This document shows, piece by piece, positions 34,437 to 43,523 of a stretch of DNA of 64,000 nt. The translations under genes and the position numbers were made by a program. This stretch comes from Tahibacter soli (GTDB taxonomy: Bacteria; Pseudomonadota; Gammaproteobacteria; Xanthomonadales; Rhodanobacteraceae). Location: contig NZ_JAOVZO020000017.1 in the NCBI RefSeq assembly GCF_025717065.2, positions 124,001 to 188,000 of the forward strand, given 5' to 3'. The notes below the pieces were generated by a model. That model was given only the letters and a program-made list of their open reading frames with translations. It ran no database searches and was not told the DNA's origin. Position 1 is the stretch's first letter, and the number at the start of each line of letters is the position of its first letter.

Positions 34437-35266
34437 GCAGACGCCTGCGACGCATCGTTCGCCTTCCACTCCCGCGGCGACACGCCGCACGCCGCCTTGA
34501 ACGCGCGCGACAACGCCGCGACGCTGCCGTAGCCCACGTCCGCGGCCACGTGCTTGAGCGCGTGGCCGCGCCGCAGCAGGTCCTGCGCGACGCAGATGCG
34601 GTACGCGCCGAGATAGTCGCCCGGCGTCGCGCCGACCACGGCCTTGAACGTCGCCGCGTAGTGGCTGCGCGACATGCCCGCGCGCTGCGCGAGCCGCTCG
34701 AGCGGCCACGCATCGCCCGGCGCTTCGTGCATCGCCACGAGCGAGCGCGCGAGCTGCGCGTGCGCGAGGCCCGCGAGCGCGCCTTCGCGCACCGCGCCGG
34801 CGTTCATCAGCGCGCGCAGGATGTGGATCAGCACCACTTCGAACAACCGGTCGACCACCGCCTGCCGCCCGCACGCCGCGCCGAACGCTTCGCGAAACAG
34901 CGCGTCGAGCAGCGCCTGCGCGCCGTCGAGGTCGGCCAGCGGCATCACCACGAGCGCCGGCAGCGCGTCGGCGATCGGTCCGCCGCCGCCGCCGAACGAC
35001 ACGTTCGCGCAGGCCATGTCGGCGCCGGTCTCGGCGTCCGTCGTGAAGCGGTGCGCGAGCGGTTTCGGCGTGAACACCACGCTCGGCCGGTCGACGCGCC
35101 GCCGCCCCCGCCGGCCGTATTCGACGAACACCGGCCCGCGCTTGACGAGGTGCAGCTGTCCGAGCCCGTGCCGCGGCGCGAAATCGGTCACGCCGCACAG
35201 CGGGCCGGAATGAAACATGCGCGCGCTGAGCGAGAAGCGGCGCAGCAGCGCGTCGAGACGATCCAT
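34433..35266 (-). CDS. AraC-family transcriptional regulator
   Basis: A 277-residue regulator with an N-terminal cupin-type sensing domain (AraC_binding-like, LHLVKRGPVFVEYGRRG) and a C-terminal double helix-turn-helix (LERLAQRAGMSRSHYAATFK and HVAADVGYGSVAALSRAFK). It lacks a recognised ligand. The gene diverges from an AhpD-like gene 114 bp away and probably regulates it. Its TAG stop (34433-34435) lies inside the edge of the palindromic element. Confidence 0.9.
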   Translation of the reverse strand: MDRLDALLRRFSLSARMFHSGPLCGVTDFAPRHGLGQLHLVKRGPVFVEYGRRGRRRVDRPSVVFTPKPLAHRFTTDAETGADMACANVSFGGGGGPIADALPALVVMPLADLDGAQALLDALFREAFGAACGRQAVVDRLFEVVLIHILRALMNAGAVREGALAGLAHAQLARSLVAMHEAPGDAWPLERLAQRAGMSRSHYAATFKAVVGATPGDYLGAYRICVAQDLLRRGHALKHVAADVGYGSVAALSRAFKAACGVSPREWKANDASQASA

Positions 35267-35380
35267 GGCGGTTTCGGACTCACGATCAACTTTCGGCGAC
35301 TTTACATCACCGTAACGCCGATACGCGACGGCAAAGTAGCGGCGTGCGATCCGCACCGACCGAAACGCAAGGAGATCCTC

Positions 35381-35923
35381 ATGTCGTACATCCCCACCGT
35401 CGACCGCAACCGTCTCGACGCCGTCACCAACGCCGCGCTCGACGGCGTGAAGGCCAAGCTCGGCAGCGTGCCGAATATGTTTCTGACGTTCGCGCACACG
35501 CCGGTCGCGCTGAACGCCTACAACCAGCTCGCGGCCGTCACGAGCGGCGGGCGTTTGAACGCCAAGCAGCGCGAGCAGATCGCGCTCGCGGTCGGCGAGG
35601 CGAACGACTGCACGTACTGCGTCGCCGCGCACGGCGCGATCGGCAAGCTCGTGGGCCTCAACGCGAACCAGATCGATCTTGCGCGCGGCGCGCAGGCCGA
35701 CAACCCGCGCGACGCGGCGATCCTCGAACTCGCGCGCCGCATCGTCGAGACGCGCGGCCACGTGCCGACCGCCGAACTCGACGCGTTCAAGGCCGCCGGC
35801 TTCGGCGACGCCGACATCCTCGAAGTGCTCGTCAACGTCGTTTTGAACATCTATACGAACTACACGAACCACATCGCGCGCACCGACGTCGATTTTCCGG
35901 TCGTCGCCCGCCAGGCGGCGTAG
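35381..35923 (+). CDS. Carboxymuconolactone decarboxylase family protein (AhpD-like)
   Basis: A 180-residue AhpD-fold protein with the redox-active CxxC and proton-relay histidine in NDCTYCVAAHGAIG, and NYTNHIARTDVDFP near the C-terminus. Proteins of this kind are peroxidases or peroxidase-related reductases. The start is preceded by AAGGAG. It is divergent from an AraC regulator, an arrangement common for this family. Confidence 0.88.
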   Translation: MSYIPTVDRNRLDAVTNAALDGVKAKLGSVPNMFLTFAHTPVALNAYNQLAAVTSGGRLNAKQREQIALAVGEANDCTYCVAAHGAIGKLVGLNANQIDLARGAQADNPRDAAILELARRIVETRGHVPTAELDAFKAAGFGDADILEVLVNVVLNIYTNYTNHIARTDVDFPVVARQAA

Positions 35924-36045
35924 CCGTCATCCGGCGCGCGGTTTACGCCATTGGGCGAATACGAAGCCGCGCGCCCCTTTCGGCACATACCCGCTGCGTC
36001 CCCGGCCGCTAGCCTCACCCGTTGGCGACCGGAACGGGGCGACAC

Positions 36046-37560
36046 ATGACGACGAAACGATGGCTCGCGGCGCTGGCCGCGGCAGGCTGGCTGGCGTTCG
36101 CGGCGATGCCCGCGACCGCCGCGGAAGGCGGCAAGGACAAGGACGCCGCCGAAGCGAAAAGCGACAAGGGCGACGACAAGGACAAGCCCGTTGCGTTTCC
36201 GGCCGATCGCACGGTGCGACAGAGCATGTCGCTCGCGGGCAGGAAACTCGATTACGACGCGACGGTCGGCTCGCTGCCGGTGCTCGACGAGAAGGGCAAG
36301 ACGATCGCCGACGTGATGTACGTCGCGTACACGATGCCGGGCCGCGACCGCCCGGTGACGTTCGCGCTGAACGGCGGCCCCGGCGCGTCGTCGGTGTATC
36401 TCAATCTCGGTGCGCTCGGCCCCAAGCGCGTGCAGTTCGGCGCCGAAGGCAACAGCCCGTCCGACCCGGCGACGCCGGTCGACAATCCCGGCACGTGGCT
36501 CGACTTCACCGACCTCGTGTTCATCGATCCGGTCGGCACGGGCTTCTCGCGCTCGCGCATTCCCGACGAGGAGGCGAAGAAGAAGTTCTACGCGACGCAG
36601 GTGGACATCGAATACCTCTCGCGCGTCGTCTACGACTGGCTGGTGAAGAACAATCGGCTGCAGTCGCGCAAATATCTCGTCGGCGAAAGCTACGGCGGTT
36701 TTCGCGGGCCGCGCATGACGCATTACCTGCAGACGCGCCTCGGCGTCGCGATGAACGGCCTCGTGCTCGTCTCGCCGTATCTCGATCCGGCCGCGCGCGA
36801 GAACGGCGACCTGTCGCCGCTGCCGTGGATGCTCACGCTGCCGACGATCGCGGCGTCCAATCTCGAACGCCACGGCAAGCTGACCGACGCCGCGATGGCG
36901 CAGATCGTCGAGTACACGCGCGGCGAATACGTGACCGACCTGCTCAAGGGCCGCGCCGATCCGCAGGCGCTCGACCGCATCGTCAAGCGCGTGACCGAGC
37001 TGTCGGGTCTCGATCCCGCGTTCGTGCGCCGCTCCGGCGGGCGCCTGGAAACGCAGGCGTTCCTGCGCGAAGTGTTCCGCGAGGAAGGCAAGCTGGGCAG
37101 CCGCTACGACGCGAACGTCACGGCGTGGGATCCGTTCCCGTTCGATCCGGATTCGCGCACGAACGACCCGATTCTCGACGCGATCATCGCGCCGACGACC
37201 ACCGCGATGGTCGACTTCATCACGCGCGAAGCCGGTTGGAAATATGCTGGCCGTTACAACGCGCTGAGCTACGAGGTCAACGAGATGTGGAACCGCGAGG
37301 GCGGCCGCCGCGGCTCGGTGACGGAGCTGCGCCAGGCGGTGGCGATCGATCCGAAGCTGCAGGTGCTGATCGTGCACGGCTGGGGCGATCTGTCATGCCC
37401 GTTCATGGCGTCGCGCCTGATCGTCGACCAGATGCCGGTGATGGGCGACGCGAACCGCGTGCAGGTGAAGTCGTACGCGGGCGGCCACATGTTCTACAGC
37501 CGCGGCGACAGCCAGGCGGCGATGCGCCGCGATGTGATGGCGGTGTACGCCAAGCACTGA
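36046..37560 (+). CDS. Secreted S10 serine carboxypeptidase
   Basis: A 504-residue exported peptidase. After the signal peptide (AGWLAFAAMPATA) comes a 30-residue linker rich in Lys, Asp and Glu. The catalytic triad of family S10 is visible: S215 in VGESYGGFRG, D448 in VHGWGDLSCP and H481 in YAGGHMFY. FALNGGPGASSVYLNLGALGP is the oxyanion-hole segment of these enzymes. Expected role: removal of C-terminal residues from peptides in the periplasm or outside the cell. The ATG at 36046 was chosen over an in-frame TTG 24 bases upstream. Confidence 0.92.
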   Translation: MTTKRWLAALAAAGWLAFAAMPATAAEGGKDKDAAEAKSDKGDDKDKPVAFPADRTVRQSMSLAGRKLDYDATVGSLPVLDEKGKTIADVMYVAYTMPGRDRPVTFALNGGPGASSVYLNLGALGPKRVQFGAEGNSPSDPATPVDNPGTWLDFTDLVFIDPVGTGFSRSRIPDEEAKKKFYATQVDIEYLSRVVYDWLVKNNRLQSRKYLVGESYGGFRGPRMTHYLQTRLGVAMNGLVLVSPYLDPAARENGDLSPLPWMLTLPTIAASNLERHGKLTDAAMAQIVEYTRGEYVTDLLKGRADPQALDRIVKRVTELSGLDPAFVRRSGGRLETQAFLREVFREEGKLGSRYDANVTAWDPFPFDPDSRTNDPILDAIIAPTTTAMVDFITREAGWKYAGRYNALSYEVNEMWNREGGRRGSVTELRQAVAIDPKLQVLIVHGWGDLSCPFMASRLIVDQMPVMGDANRVQVKSYAGGHMFYSRGDSQAAMRRDVMAVYAKH

Positions 37561-37575
37561 CGAGGCTGCAATGCG

Positions 37576-37605
37576 GCGGGCGCTGGTCCGTGACCCAGCG
37601 CCCGC
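37576..37605. terminator. Bidirectional terminator candidate after the S10 gene
   Basis: GCGGGCGCTGG and CCAGCGCCCGC form an 11-bp perfect stem with an 8-base loop between the convergent S10 and sulfatase genes. A short CTCCCTCTG follows without a T-run. Confidence 0.6.
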
Positions 37606-37625
37606 GCACTCCCTCTGTCCCGGTG

Positions 37626-39635
37626 TCAGGCCGTCAATGCCGGCGCGGTTTCCTGCTCCGGCGTCGACAGCCATTCCGCCTCGTAGCGTTCGAGCAGCCG
37701 GCGCAGGCGCTGCGCCGTTTCGCGCATTTCAGGGTCGGTGTAGCCGGCCGGCAGATCGTCGATCGGCGTCGGGAACGCGCCGTTCGTCACGAGCAGGTTC
37801 GTCGACTCGCAGCCGTCGCGGTCGAGGTCGTACAGCTCCCACTCGTCGGCCGCCTCGCCGCTCGGATCGAAATAGCGCGCGAGCTTCCACTCGCCCGAGC
37901 GGACGCAGCGCACATGGTTCGGCTGGCAGACCGGGCCGGGTTTGAGCGTCGGCACCGGCCCGTTGTGCGGCACCTTGCTGCTGCCGGTGCGCACCGCGTC
38001 GACCATTTCGAGATACACCTTGAACTCGCGGTCGGAATGAATCTGATGCGGGTCGCCGTCGGCGTGCAGGCGCTGCGTGATTTCGTCGTCGGTCGCGAAC
38101 AGCACGCCCTCGCGCGGGCGGCCGTCGGCCTCGCGCGGCACGTCTTCGTGGCCGCGTATCACCGGCGCGAGATCGACGCCGGGGAACGGCGGCACCGGGC
38201 GCGTCTTGCGCAGGTCGTGGCGGATGCGCGCGATTTCGGCGTCGTCCACGCCGGCGAGGCCTAGCAGCGTCGGCACGATGTCGATGTGGCTCGTCAGCGC
38301 GTCGATCTGGCGCATGTCGGGCCGGTGATTGATGTGCCGCGACTGGATCACCACCGGCACGTGCAGCGCTTCCTGATACGCCGTGTGCCATTTTTCGATC
38401 AGGTAGCTGTGCGCGGCGCCGTACTCGCCGTGGTCGGCCATGAACACGACGATGGTGTTGTCGCGCTGGCCCGACTCGTCGAGCGCATCGAGCACGCGGC
38501 GGATGTGGCCGTCGACGAGGTGCTGCAGCCACGCGTAGTACTGCAGGAACTTCACCGCGCCGTCGTGCGGATCCTTCGTCAGCTGGAACGGAATCGCGGA
38601 CATCAGGCCCGCGGTGACCGGGTCGAGACCCGCCTGTTCCGACGCCGAAAGCCCGGTCTTCGACGCGAGCGCGAGGCCCATCTTGTACGAGTAGTCGAAC
38701 TGGCACGCCGGCTTGTTCGCGAGCGATTCGTCGAGCGTCGGCGGCGCGCACGCGTTCTCCTGCGGAAAGCCATGCGGATTCAGGTCGATGCGCAGCGAAC
38801 CCGCGGTCGGCGGATTCGACAGCGCGCCCTTCGCCGGCACGACGAGCGGCCCGAGCTTTGGCGAATCGGGATCGAGGCCGCGCGGCAGCGCCGGGTACGT
38901 GGCGATGTCGTGCGGATTGGCAAACGAGGCGACCGCGAGCCACGGCTTGGGCTCGGTGCTCGGACCTTCGGCGAGCGGCGCGGTCTGCAGCTGCTGCGCG
39001 AGCTTGCGGTTGTAGACGAGGCCGAGACCCTGGCCGCGCAGGAAGCCGCAGGCGAGGTCGGCGAAACCGACGTCGCGATACGCGCCGAGGTTGTTGATGC
39101 TCGAGCCGTGCGGCTCGGGCCACGACAGCTCCCAGTCGTCGAAGCCGTAGTCGTGCAGGCTGTGGCCGGGCGGATTGCTGACGTGCCACTTGCCGAAGTA
39201 GTGCGTGCGGTAGCCCGCGCCGCGAAACCAGTGGCCGAGCGTCGGAATGCCGTCGGCGGCGAGCCACGGAAACGCCGCGGCGTCGCCGTTCTTGAACAGG
39301 CCGTCGGTCTGCGTGACGCCGGTGCGCGTGCCGTACTGGCCGGTCATCAGCGCGGTGCGGCTCGGGATGCACGCCGACGAGGCGATGGTGTGGCGGCGCA
39401 GCACGACCGAGTGCTTGCGCAGCGACCACAGGCCGGGAAAGAACTCGCGGTAGCGATTGGGCGCGTCGGGTTCGCCCTGGAATCCGACGATGTCCTTGAG
39501 ACCCGGCGCGAAACCGCCGTCGGGGCCGTAGGCGAAGCGCGGAAAGCGCAGCTGGTCGACGAGGATGACGAGAACGTTGGGTCTGCTCGGGGGCTTGCCT
39601 GGTTGACCATGTGGCACCTTCGTTGGGAGGGACAC
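37626..39635 (-). CDS. Sulfatase family hydrolase
   Basis: A protein of about 669 residues of the alkaline-phosphatase/sulfatase fold. The formylglycine motif C-x-P-S-R lies in SSACIPSRTALMTGQYG. Metal ligands are expected in NVLVILVDQLR at the N-terminus and in IVVFMADHGEYGAAHSY. No signal peptide is evident, so it may act in the cytoplasm or be exported by another route. The substrate is unknown. The start is uncertain: in-frame GTG codons at 39635 and 39617 are both possible, and an ATG at 39809 would add an unlikely Arg-rich stretch. Confidence 0.83.
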   Translation of the reverse strand: MSLPTKVPHGQPGKPPSRPNVLVILVDQLRFPRFAYGPDGGFAPGLKDIVGFQGEPDAPNRYREFFPGLWSLRKHSVVLRRHTIASSACIPSRTALMTGQYGTRTGVTQTDGLFKNGDAAAFPWLAADGIPTLGHWFRGAGYRTHYFGKWHVSNPPGHSLHDYGFDDWELSWPEPHGSSINNLGAYRDVGFADLACGFLRGQGLGLVYNRKLAQQLQTAPLAEGPSTEPKPWLAVASFANPHDIATYPALPRGLDPDSPKLGPLVVPAKGALSNPPTAGSLRIDLNPHGFPQENACAPPTLDESLANKPACQFDYSYKMGLALASKTGLSASEQAGLDPVTAGLMSAIPFQLTKDPHDGAVKFLQYYAWLQHLVDGHIRRVLDALDESGQRDNTIVVFMADHGEYGAAHSYLIEKWHTAYQEALHVPVVIQSRHINHRPDMRQIDALTSHIDIVPTLLGLAGVDDAEIARIRHDLRKTRPVPPFPGVDLAPVIRGHEDVPREADGRPREGVLFATDDEITQRLHADGDPHQIHSDREFKVYLEMVDAVRTGSSKVPHNGPVPTLKPGPVCQPNHVRCVRSGEWKLARYFDPSGEAADEWELYDLDRDGCESTNLLVTNGAFPTPIDDLPAGYTDPEMRETAQRLRRLLERYEAEWLSTPEQETAPALTA

Positions 39636-39838
39636 CCGCGCGTTGACGATTTTACATGTTGCTATGTCGACAGGTGGCGAAGGCGCGATTGGCCGCGCGC
39701 TCGCCGGGTGCGCCGTTCCGACGCGCACCGGATCGCAAAGCGCGGTCGCGTCCGGCTTACTATCGCGGTCGACCCGACGACGTCCCGGCGCCAGGACGCT
39801 CACGTTCATAGCTCGTGCTAATGCAAGGACTTGCCGAC

Positions 39839-40213
39839 ATGACGACGAAACGCATCATCGGCCTCGCCGCGATCGCCCTGATCGTGCCGGCCGCCTCGCA
39901 CGCCTCGTGGTTCGAGTACTGCGATCTGCGCGGGGCGATCCGCAACGTCGAAAAAACGGACGACGGCTACGTCGTCGTCGTCTCGGTGACCGACGCGGCG
40001 CGTTCGAAGGAAAACGGCGAGCTCGGCTACACCGACTGCGGCGAACATCGGGGCAAGGACACGACGCTGACATTGACCGACGATGCCGTACCGGTCGTGG
40101 GCGATCACATCGCGTTCTCGCGCTCGGCGGTCGACGGGTTCACGGCCGACGGCAAGTTCGCGGGCACCACGGTGACGACGCATCTGATCAAGTTGAACAA
40201 GGCGAAGCCATGA
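39839..40213 (+). CDS. Small secreted protein of unknown function
   Basis: A 124-residue exported protein with a signal peptide (IIGLAAIALIVPAASHA). The mature part is beta-rich and has two cysteines (EYCDLRG and YTDCGEH) that could form a disulfide. I do not recognise the family. Its stop overlaps the start of a NIPSNAP-type gene (ATGA), so the two are co-translated. Confidence 0.7.
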   Translation: MTTKRIIGLAAIALIVPAASHASWFEYCDLRGAIRNVEKTDDGYVVVVSVTDAARSKENGELGYTDCGEHRGKDTTLTLTDDAVPVVGDHIAFSRSAVDGFTADGKFAGTTVTTHLIKLNKAKP

Positions 40214-40557
40214 GGCGCCTCGTCGAAATCCGCTCGTACAAACTCAAGCCCGGGACGCGCGACGCGTTCCACGCCGCGATGGCGGGCGTCGCGGTGCCGA
40301 TGCTGCGGCAGTGGCATACCGACGTCGTCGCGTTCGGTCCGTCGGCGCACGCAGCGGATACGTATTTTCTCGTCCGCGCGTACGCCGACCTCGACGATCT
40401 CGACGCGCGGCAGGACGCGTTCTACGGTTCCGACGCGTGGCGTTCGGGGCCGCGCGAATCGGTGATCTCGCTGATCGGCACGTTCTTGAACACGGTGCTG
40501 TGGCTGTCGGCCGACGGCGTCGAGGACTTGCGTCGCAGCAACGCCGTCGCCACATAG
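40210..40557 (+). CDS. NIPSNAP family protein
   Basis: A 115-residue ferredoxin-like alpha/beta barrel domain of the NIPSNAP family: VEIRSYKLKPGTRDAFHAAM at the N-terminus, AADTYFLVRAYADLDDLDAR in the middle. The function of bacterial members is not known. It is coupled by ATGA to the secreted-protein gene and ends 10 bp before the convergent esterase gene. Confidence 0.85.
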   Translation: MRRLVEIRSYKLKPGTRDAFHAAMAGVAVPMLRQWHTDVVAFGPSAHAADTYFLVRAYADLDDLDARQDAFYGSDAWRSGPRESVISLIGTFLNTVLWLSADGVEDLRRSNAVAT

Positions 40558-40567
40558 CCTCGCCGCG

Positions 40568-43426
40568 CTACGGCACGTACTCGACCTTGAGCTTCGCCGT
40601 GGCGCCCTTGTCGATCCACACGTAGTTCGTCGCCGCGGGATTCTGCGCGAACCGCAGCCGCAGCTGCGTGCGTCCCGCGCGGTTGATCGCCGCGAGGCCC
40701 GGCGCGCCGAATGCCGCGCTGTTCTGCGTGCCCGACGTGAATCGCGCGATCGTCGATGCCGCGCTCGCACCCGTCGCCGCGCCGTAGTCCGCCGCTTCGA
40801 TCGCGCAGCCGCCGTAGCAGCCGCCGTTGACGTCGACGACGAGCGTGTTGCCGGCCGGATCGTTCCACGGATTGCCCGACGCGCTGCGCCACGCGACCGT
40901 CAGCACCGCGCCGGTGATCGTCGCGCCGTCGGGCAGCGCGGTCGTGTCGAACGACAGCACCGCGCGATTGAACTTGCCGTCGACGCCGCGACCGAGCGCG
41001 AGGCCGCTCGACGCTTCGAGCGTGCCGACCGCGGCGCCGCTGCCGTCGGCGTTCGCCTTGACGTAGCCGTCGTTCGCGTCCTCGTTGTCGAAGACGAGGC
41101 TCGTCGCCGCGCCGCCGCCGCCGACGTTCACCGTCGTGTCGCCGTCGCTGCCGGCGTTGCCGGCCGGATCGTACGCCTTGGCGAGCAGCGCGTAGCTGCC
41201 GGCGGCGAGGCCCGACGTATTCCACGTGTATACGAACGGCGCGGCGGTGTCGACGCCGATCAGGCCGCCGTTCGCGTAGAACTCCACCTTCGTCACCCCG
41301 TTCGCGTCGCTCGCGCTCGCGACGAGATCGACGCTGCCCGACACGGTCGCGCCGTTCGCCGGTGCGGTGAGGTCGACGGCCGGCGGCGTCGTGTCGACGT
41401 CGCGGTCGGCGTTGGCGATCAGCACGTCGTCGACGTTCGCGCGCGCCCATGCTTCGAGGCAGACGTTCGCGGTGGCGCCCACTTCGAACCGCAGCGTCGC
41501 GGTCTGGTTCGCGAACGCGGCGAGGTCGATGTTCTCGCGGCGCTGCCACGCCGTATCGGCGTACGCGGCGTACGTCACCACGCGTTCGTCGACGGTCGTC
41601 GCGTTCACCTTGACGCGAAAATACGCGCTGTAGCTCGCGTTCGCGTTGGCCTTCAGATCGAGCTTGCGCGCGTACGACAGGCGCGGGCTGGCGCCGAACG
41701 TCACGCTGCGCGTGAGGTATTTGGTCTTCGTGCCGACCGAGCAGCCGGTGCCGGACGACGCCGCGCCGTACGACGACTGGCTCGCGCCCGGGCCGGCCGT
41801 CGCGTTCGCGGCGTCGGCGACGAAGTCGCCGCTCCAGCCGGCGTTGTCGAAATAGTCGCCGTTGCCGTCGCGGTTCGAATAGCGCTCGTCGAGCGCCGCG
41901 ACGTTCTGCGTGATCGTGACGAGCGCGTTCGCGCCGGTCGCGACGTTGCCGCTGGCATCGCTCGCGCGCACGCCGATCGCGTGGCCGCCGGCGCTCGCCG
42001 ACGTCGTGTTCCAGTCGAGGGTCCAGGGCCCCGCGGCGCCCGCGCGATTGCCGGTGCCGAGCACGTTGCCGTCGAGCAGGAACACCACGTCCGTGACGCC
42101 GACGTCGTCGCTCGCCTGCGCAGCGAGCGTGACCGACCCCGACAGCGTCGCGCCGTCGGCCGGAAACACGAGCGAGACGATCGGCGGGGTCGTGTCGACG
42201 ATGCCGCCCGACACCGTCACCGCGACCGGCGCCGACGTCGCGGTGTTGCCGGCCGCGTCGAACGCGCGGGCGCGCAGTTCGTGGCTGCCGTTGGATGCGG
42301 CCGAACTGTTCCACGTCGCGGCATACGGCGCGGCGGCGTCGCTCGCGAGCAGCGCGCCGTCGACGAGAAATTCGACGCGCGAGACGCCGGCGTTGTCGCT
42401 CGCCGTGGCGATCAGCGCGATGCTGCCCGAGACGGCCGCGCCGTTCGCCGGTGCGGTCAGGGCCACCTGCGGCGGCGTGCCGTCGGTGTTGTCGAGGCCC
42501 CAGAAGCGGCCGATGTACCAGCTCGAGCAGATGTTGACGTCGAGGATGTAGGCGCCGGCCGTGCCGCACTGCGTCGGGCCGGTGCCGGGATCGACCGGCG
42601 TGCCGTGGCCCATGCCCGTGATCAGGACGGTTTCCACGCGCGCGACGCCGTTTGCGTCGTTGTATACCTTGTGCGGGTAGCCCGCGAACGTGTCCTGCAC
42701 GTCGGGCGTCTGGTCGATGCCGTGCACGTCGGTCCACTGCTGCAGGCTTTCGGTCGCGTTGACCGGCCGCACCGTCGTGTCGGCGTCGCCGTGCCAGATC
42801 GACACGATCGGCCACGGCCCGGTCCAGCTCGACGCGGCGCGCACCTTCGCGCCCCATTGCGCGGGCGTGAGGTCGACGCCGGGACTCATGCAGTTGAACG
42901 CCGCGGTCGTGCCGGTGCCGCAGCCGTAGGGAATGCCGGCGACGATCGCGCCGCCGGCGAACGCGTCGGGATACGTGGCCAGCAGCACCTCGGTCATCGC
43001 GCCGCCGGCGGAAAGGCCGGTGACGTAGACGCGCGCGGCGTCGCTGCCGTGATCGGTGCGCATGCGGTCGATCATCTGCTTGATCGACAGCGGCTCGCCC
43101 TGGCCGCGCTGCATGTCGCCGCTTTCGAAGAAGTTGAAGCAGCTCGTCGCGTTGTTCGCGCTCTGCTGCTGCGGCAGGAGCAGCGCGAACTGCCAGCGGT
43201 CGGCGAGCATCTGCCAGCCGGTTTCGGCGTCGTACGCGGCGGCGCTCTGCGCGCAGCCGTGCAGCGCGACGACGAGCGGCGCGTTCGCCGGCAGTCCGGC
43301 CGGCACATATTTGAACATTTTCAGATTGCCGGGATTGCTGCCGAAGCCCGTCACTTCGGTCAGCGCGGCAGCGTCGCGCGCCGCGAGCGCGGCGACGGCG
43401 AAGAGGACAGCGGCGAGCGTTCTCAT
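40568..43426 (-). CDS. Secreted PHB-depolymerase-type esterase with Ig-like repeats
   Basis: A 952-residue exported hydrolase. The signal peptide is followed by an esterase catalytic domain of the PHB depolymerase/feruloyl esterase type (residues 25-320). Its lipase box G-L-S-A-G holds S139, LVVALHGCAQSAAAY is the oxyanion region and SIWHGDADTTVRP holds the aspartate. Three bacterial Ig-like repeats follow, each starting with a PP-x-V-x-L pattern and containing VEFLVDG or VEFYANG. A further beta-domain and a terminal DNRF-type module complete it. Likely substrates are extracellular polyesters or esters of plant polymers. Confidence 0.87.
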   Translation of the reverse strand: MRTLAAVLFAVAALAARDAAALTEVTGFGSNPGNLKMFKYVPAGLPANAPLVVALHGCAQSAAAYDAETGWQMLADRWQFALLLPQQQSANNATSCFNFFESGDMQRGQGEPLSIKQMIDRMRTDHGSDAARVYVTGLSAGGAMTEVLLATYPDAFAGGAIVAGIPYGCGTGTTAAFNCMSPGVDLTPAQWGAKVRAASSWTGPWPIVSIWHGDADTTVRPVNATESLQQWTDVHGIDQTPDVQDTFAGYPHKVYNDANGVARVETVLITGMGHGTPVDPGTGPTQCGTAGAYILDVNICSSWYIGRFWGLDNTDGTPPQVALTAPANGAAVSGSIALIATASDNAGVSRVEFLVDGALLASDAAAPYAATWNSSAASNGSHELRARAFDAAGNTATSAPVAVTVSGGIVDTTPPIVSLVFPADGATLSGSVTLAAQASDDVGVTDVVFLLDGNVLGTGNRAGAAGPWTLDWNTTSASAGGHAIGVRASDASGNVATGANALVTITQNVAALDERYSNRDGNGDYFDNAGWSGDFVADAANATAGPGASQSSYGAASSGTGCSVGTKTKYLTRSVTFGASPRLSYARKLDLKANANASYSAYFRVKVNATTVDERVVTYAAYADTAWQRRENIDLAAFANQTATLRFEVGATANVCLEAWARANVDDVLIANADRDVDTTPPAVDLTAPANGATVSGSVDLVASASDANGVTKVEFYANGGLIGVDTAAPFVYTWNTSGLAAGSYALLAKAYDPAGNAGSDGDTTVNVGGGGAATSLVFDNEDANDGYVKANADGSGAAVGTLEASSGLALGRGVDGKFNRAVLSFDTTALPDGATITGAVLTVAWRSASGNPWNDPAGNTLVVDVNGGCYGGCAIEAADYGAATGASAASTIARFTSGTQNSAAFGAPGLAAINRAGRTQLRLRFAQNPAATNYVWIDKGATAKLKVEYVP

Positions 43427-43523
43427 GCTTGCATCCCCAGGTTGGCCGGGGCGCATTTCTTCATATCGCCGTCGGGCGCGCCATTGTCCAAAAGGGCACG
43501 CGGGCGAATGTCCGCGGTACAAA

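Noticed and set aside
39636-39809. N-terminal extension of the sulfatase to an ATG at 39809
   Set aside because: The added stretch is Arg/Pro-rich without homology and crosses the region where the divergent promoters should be.
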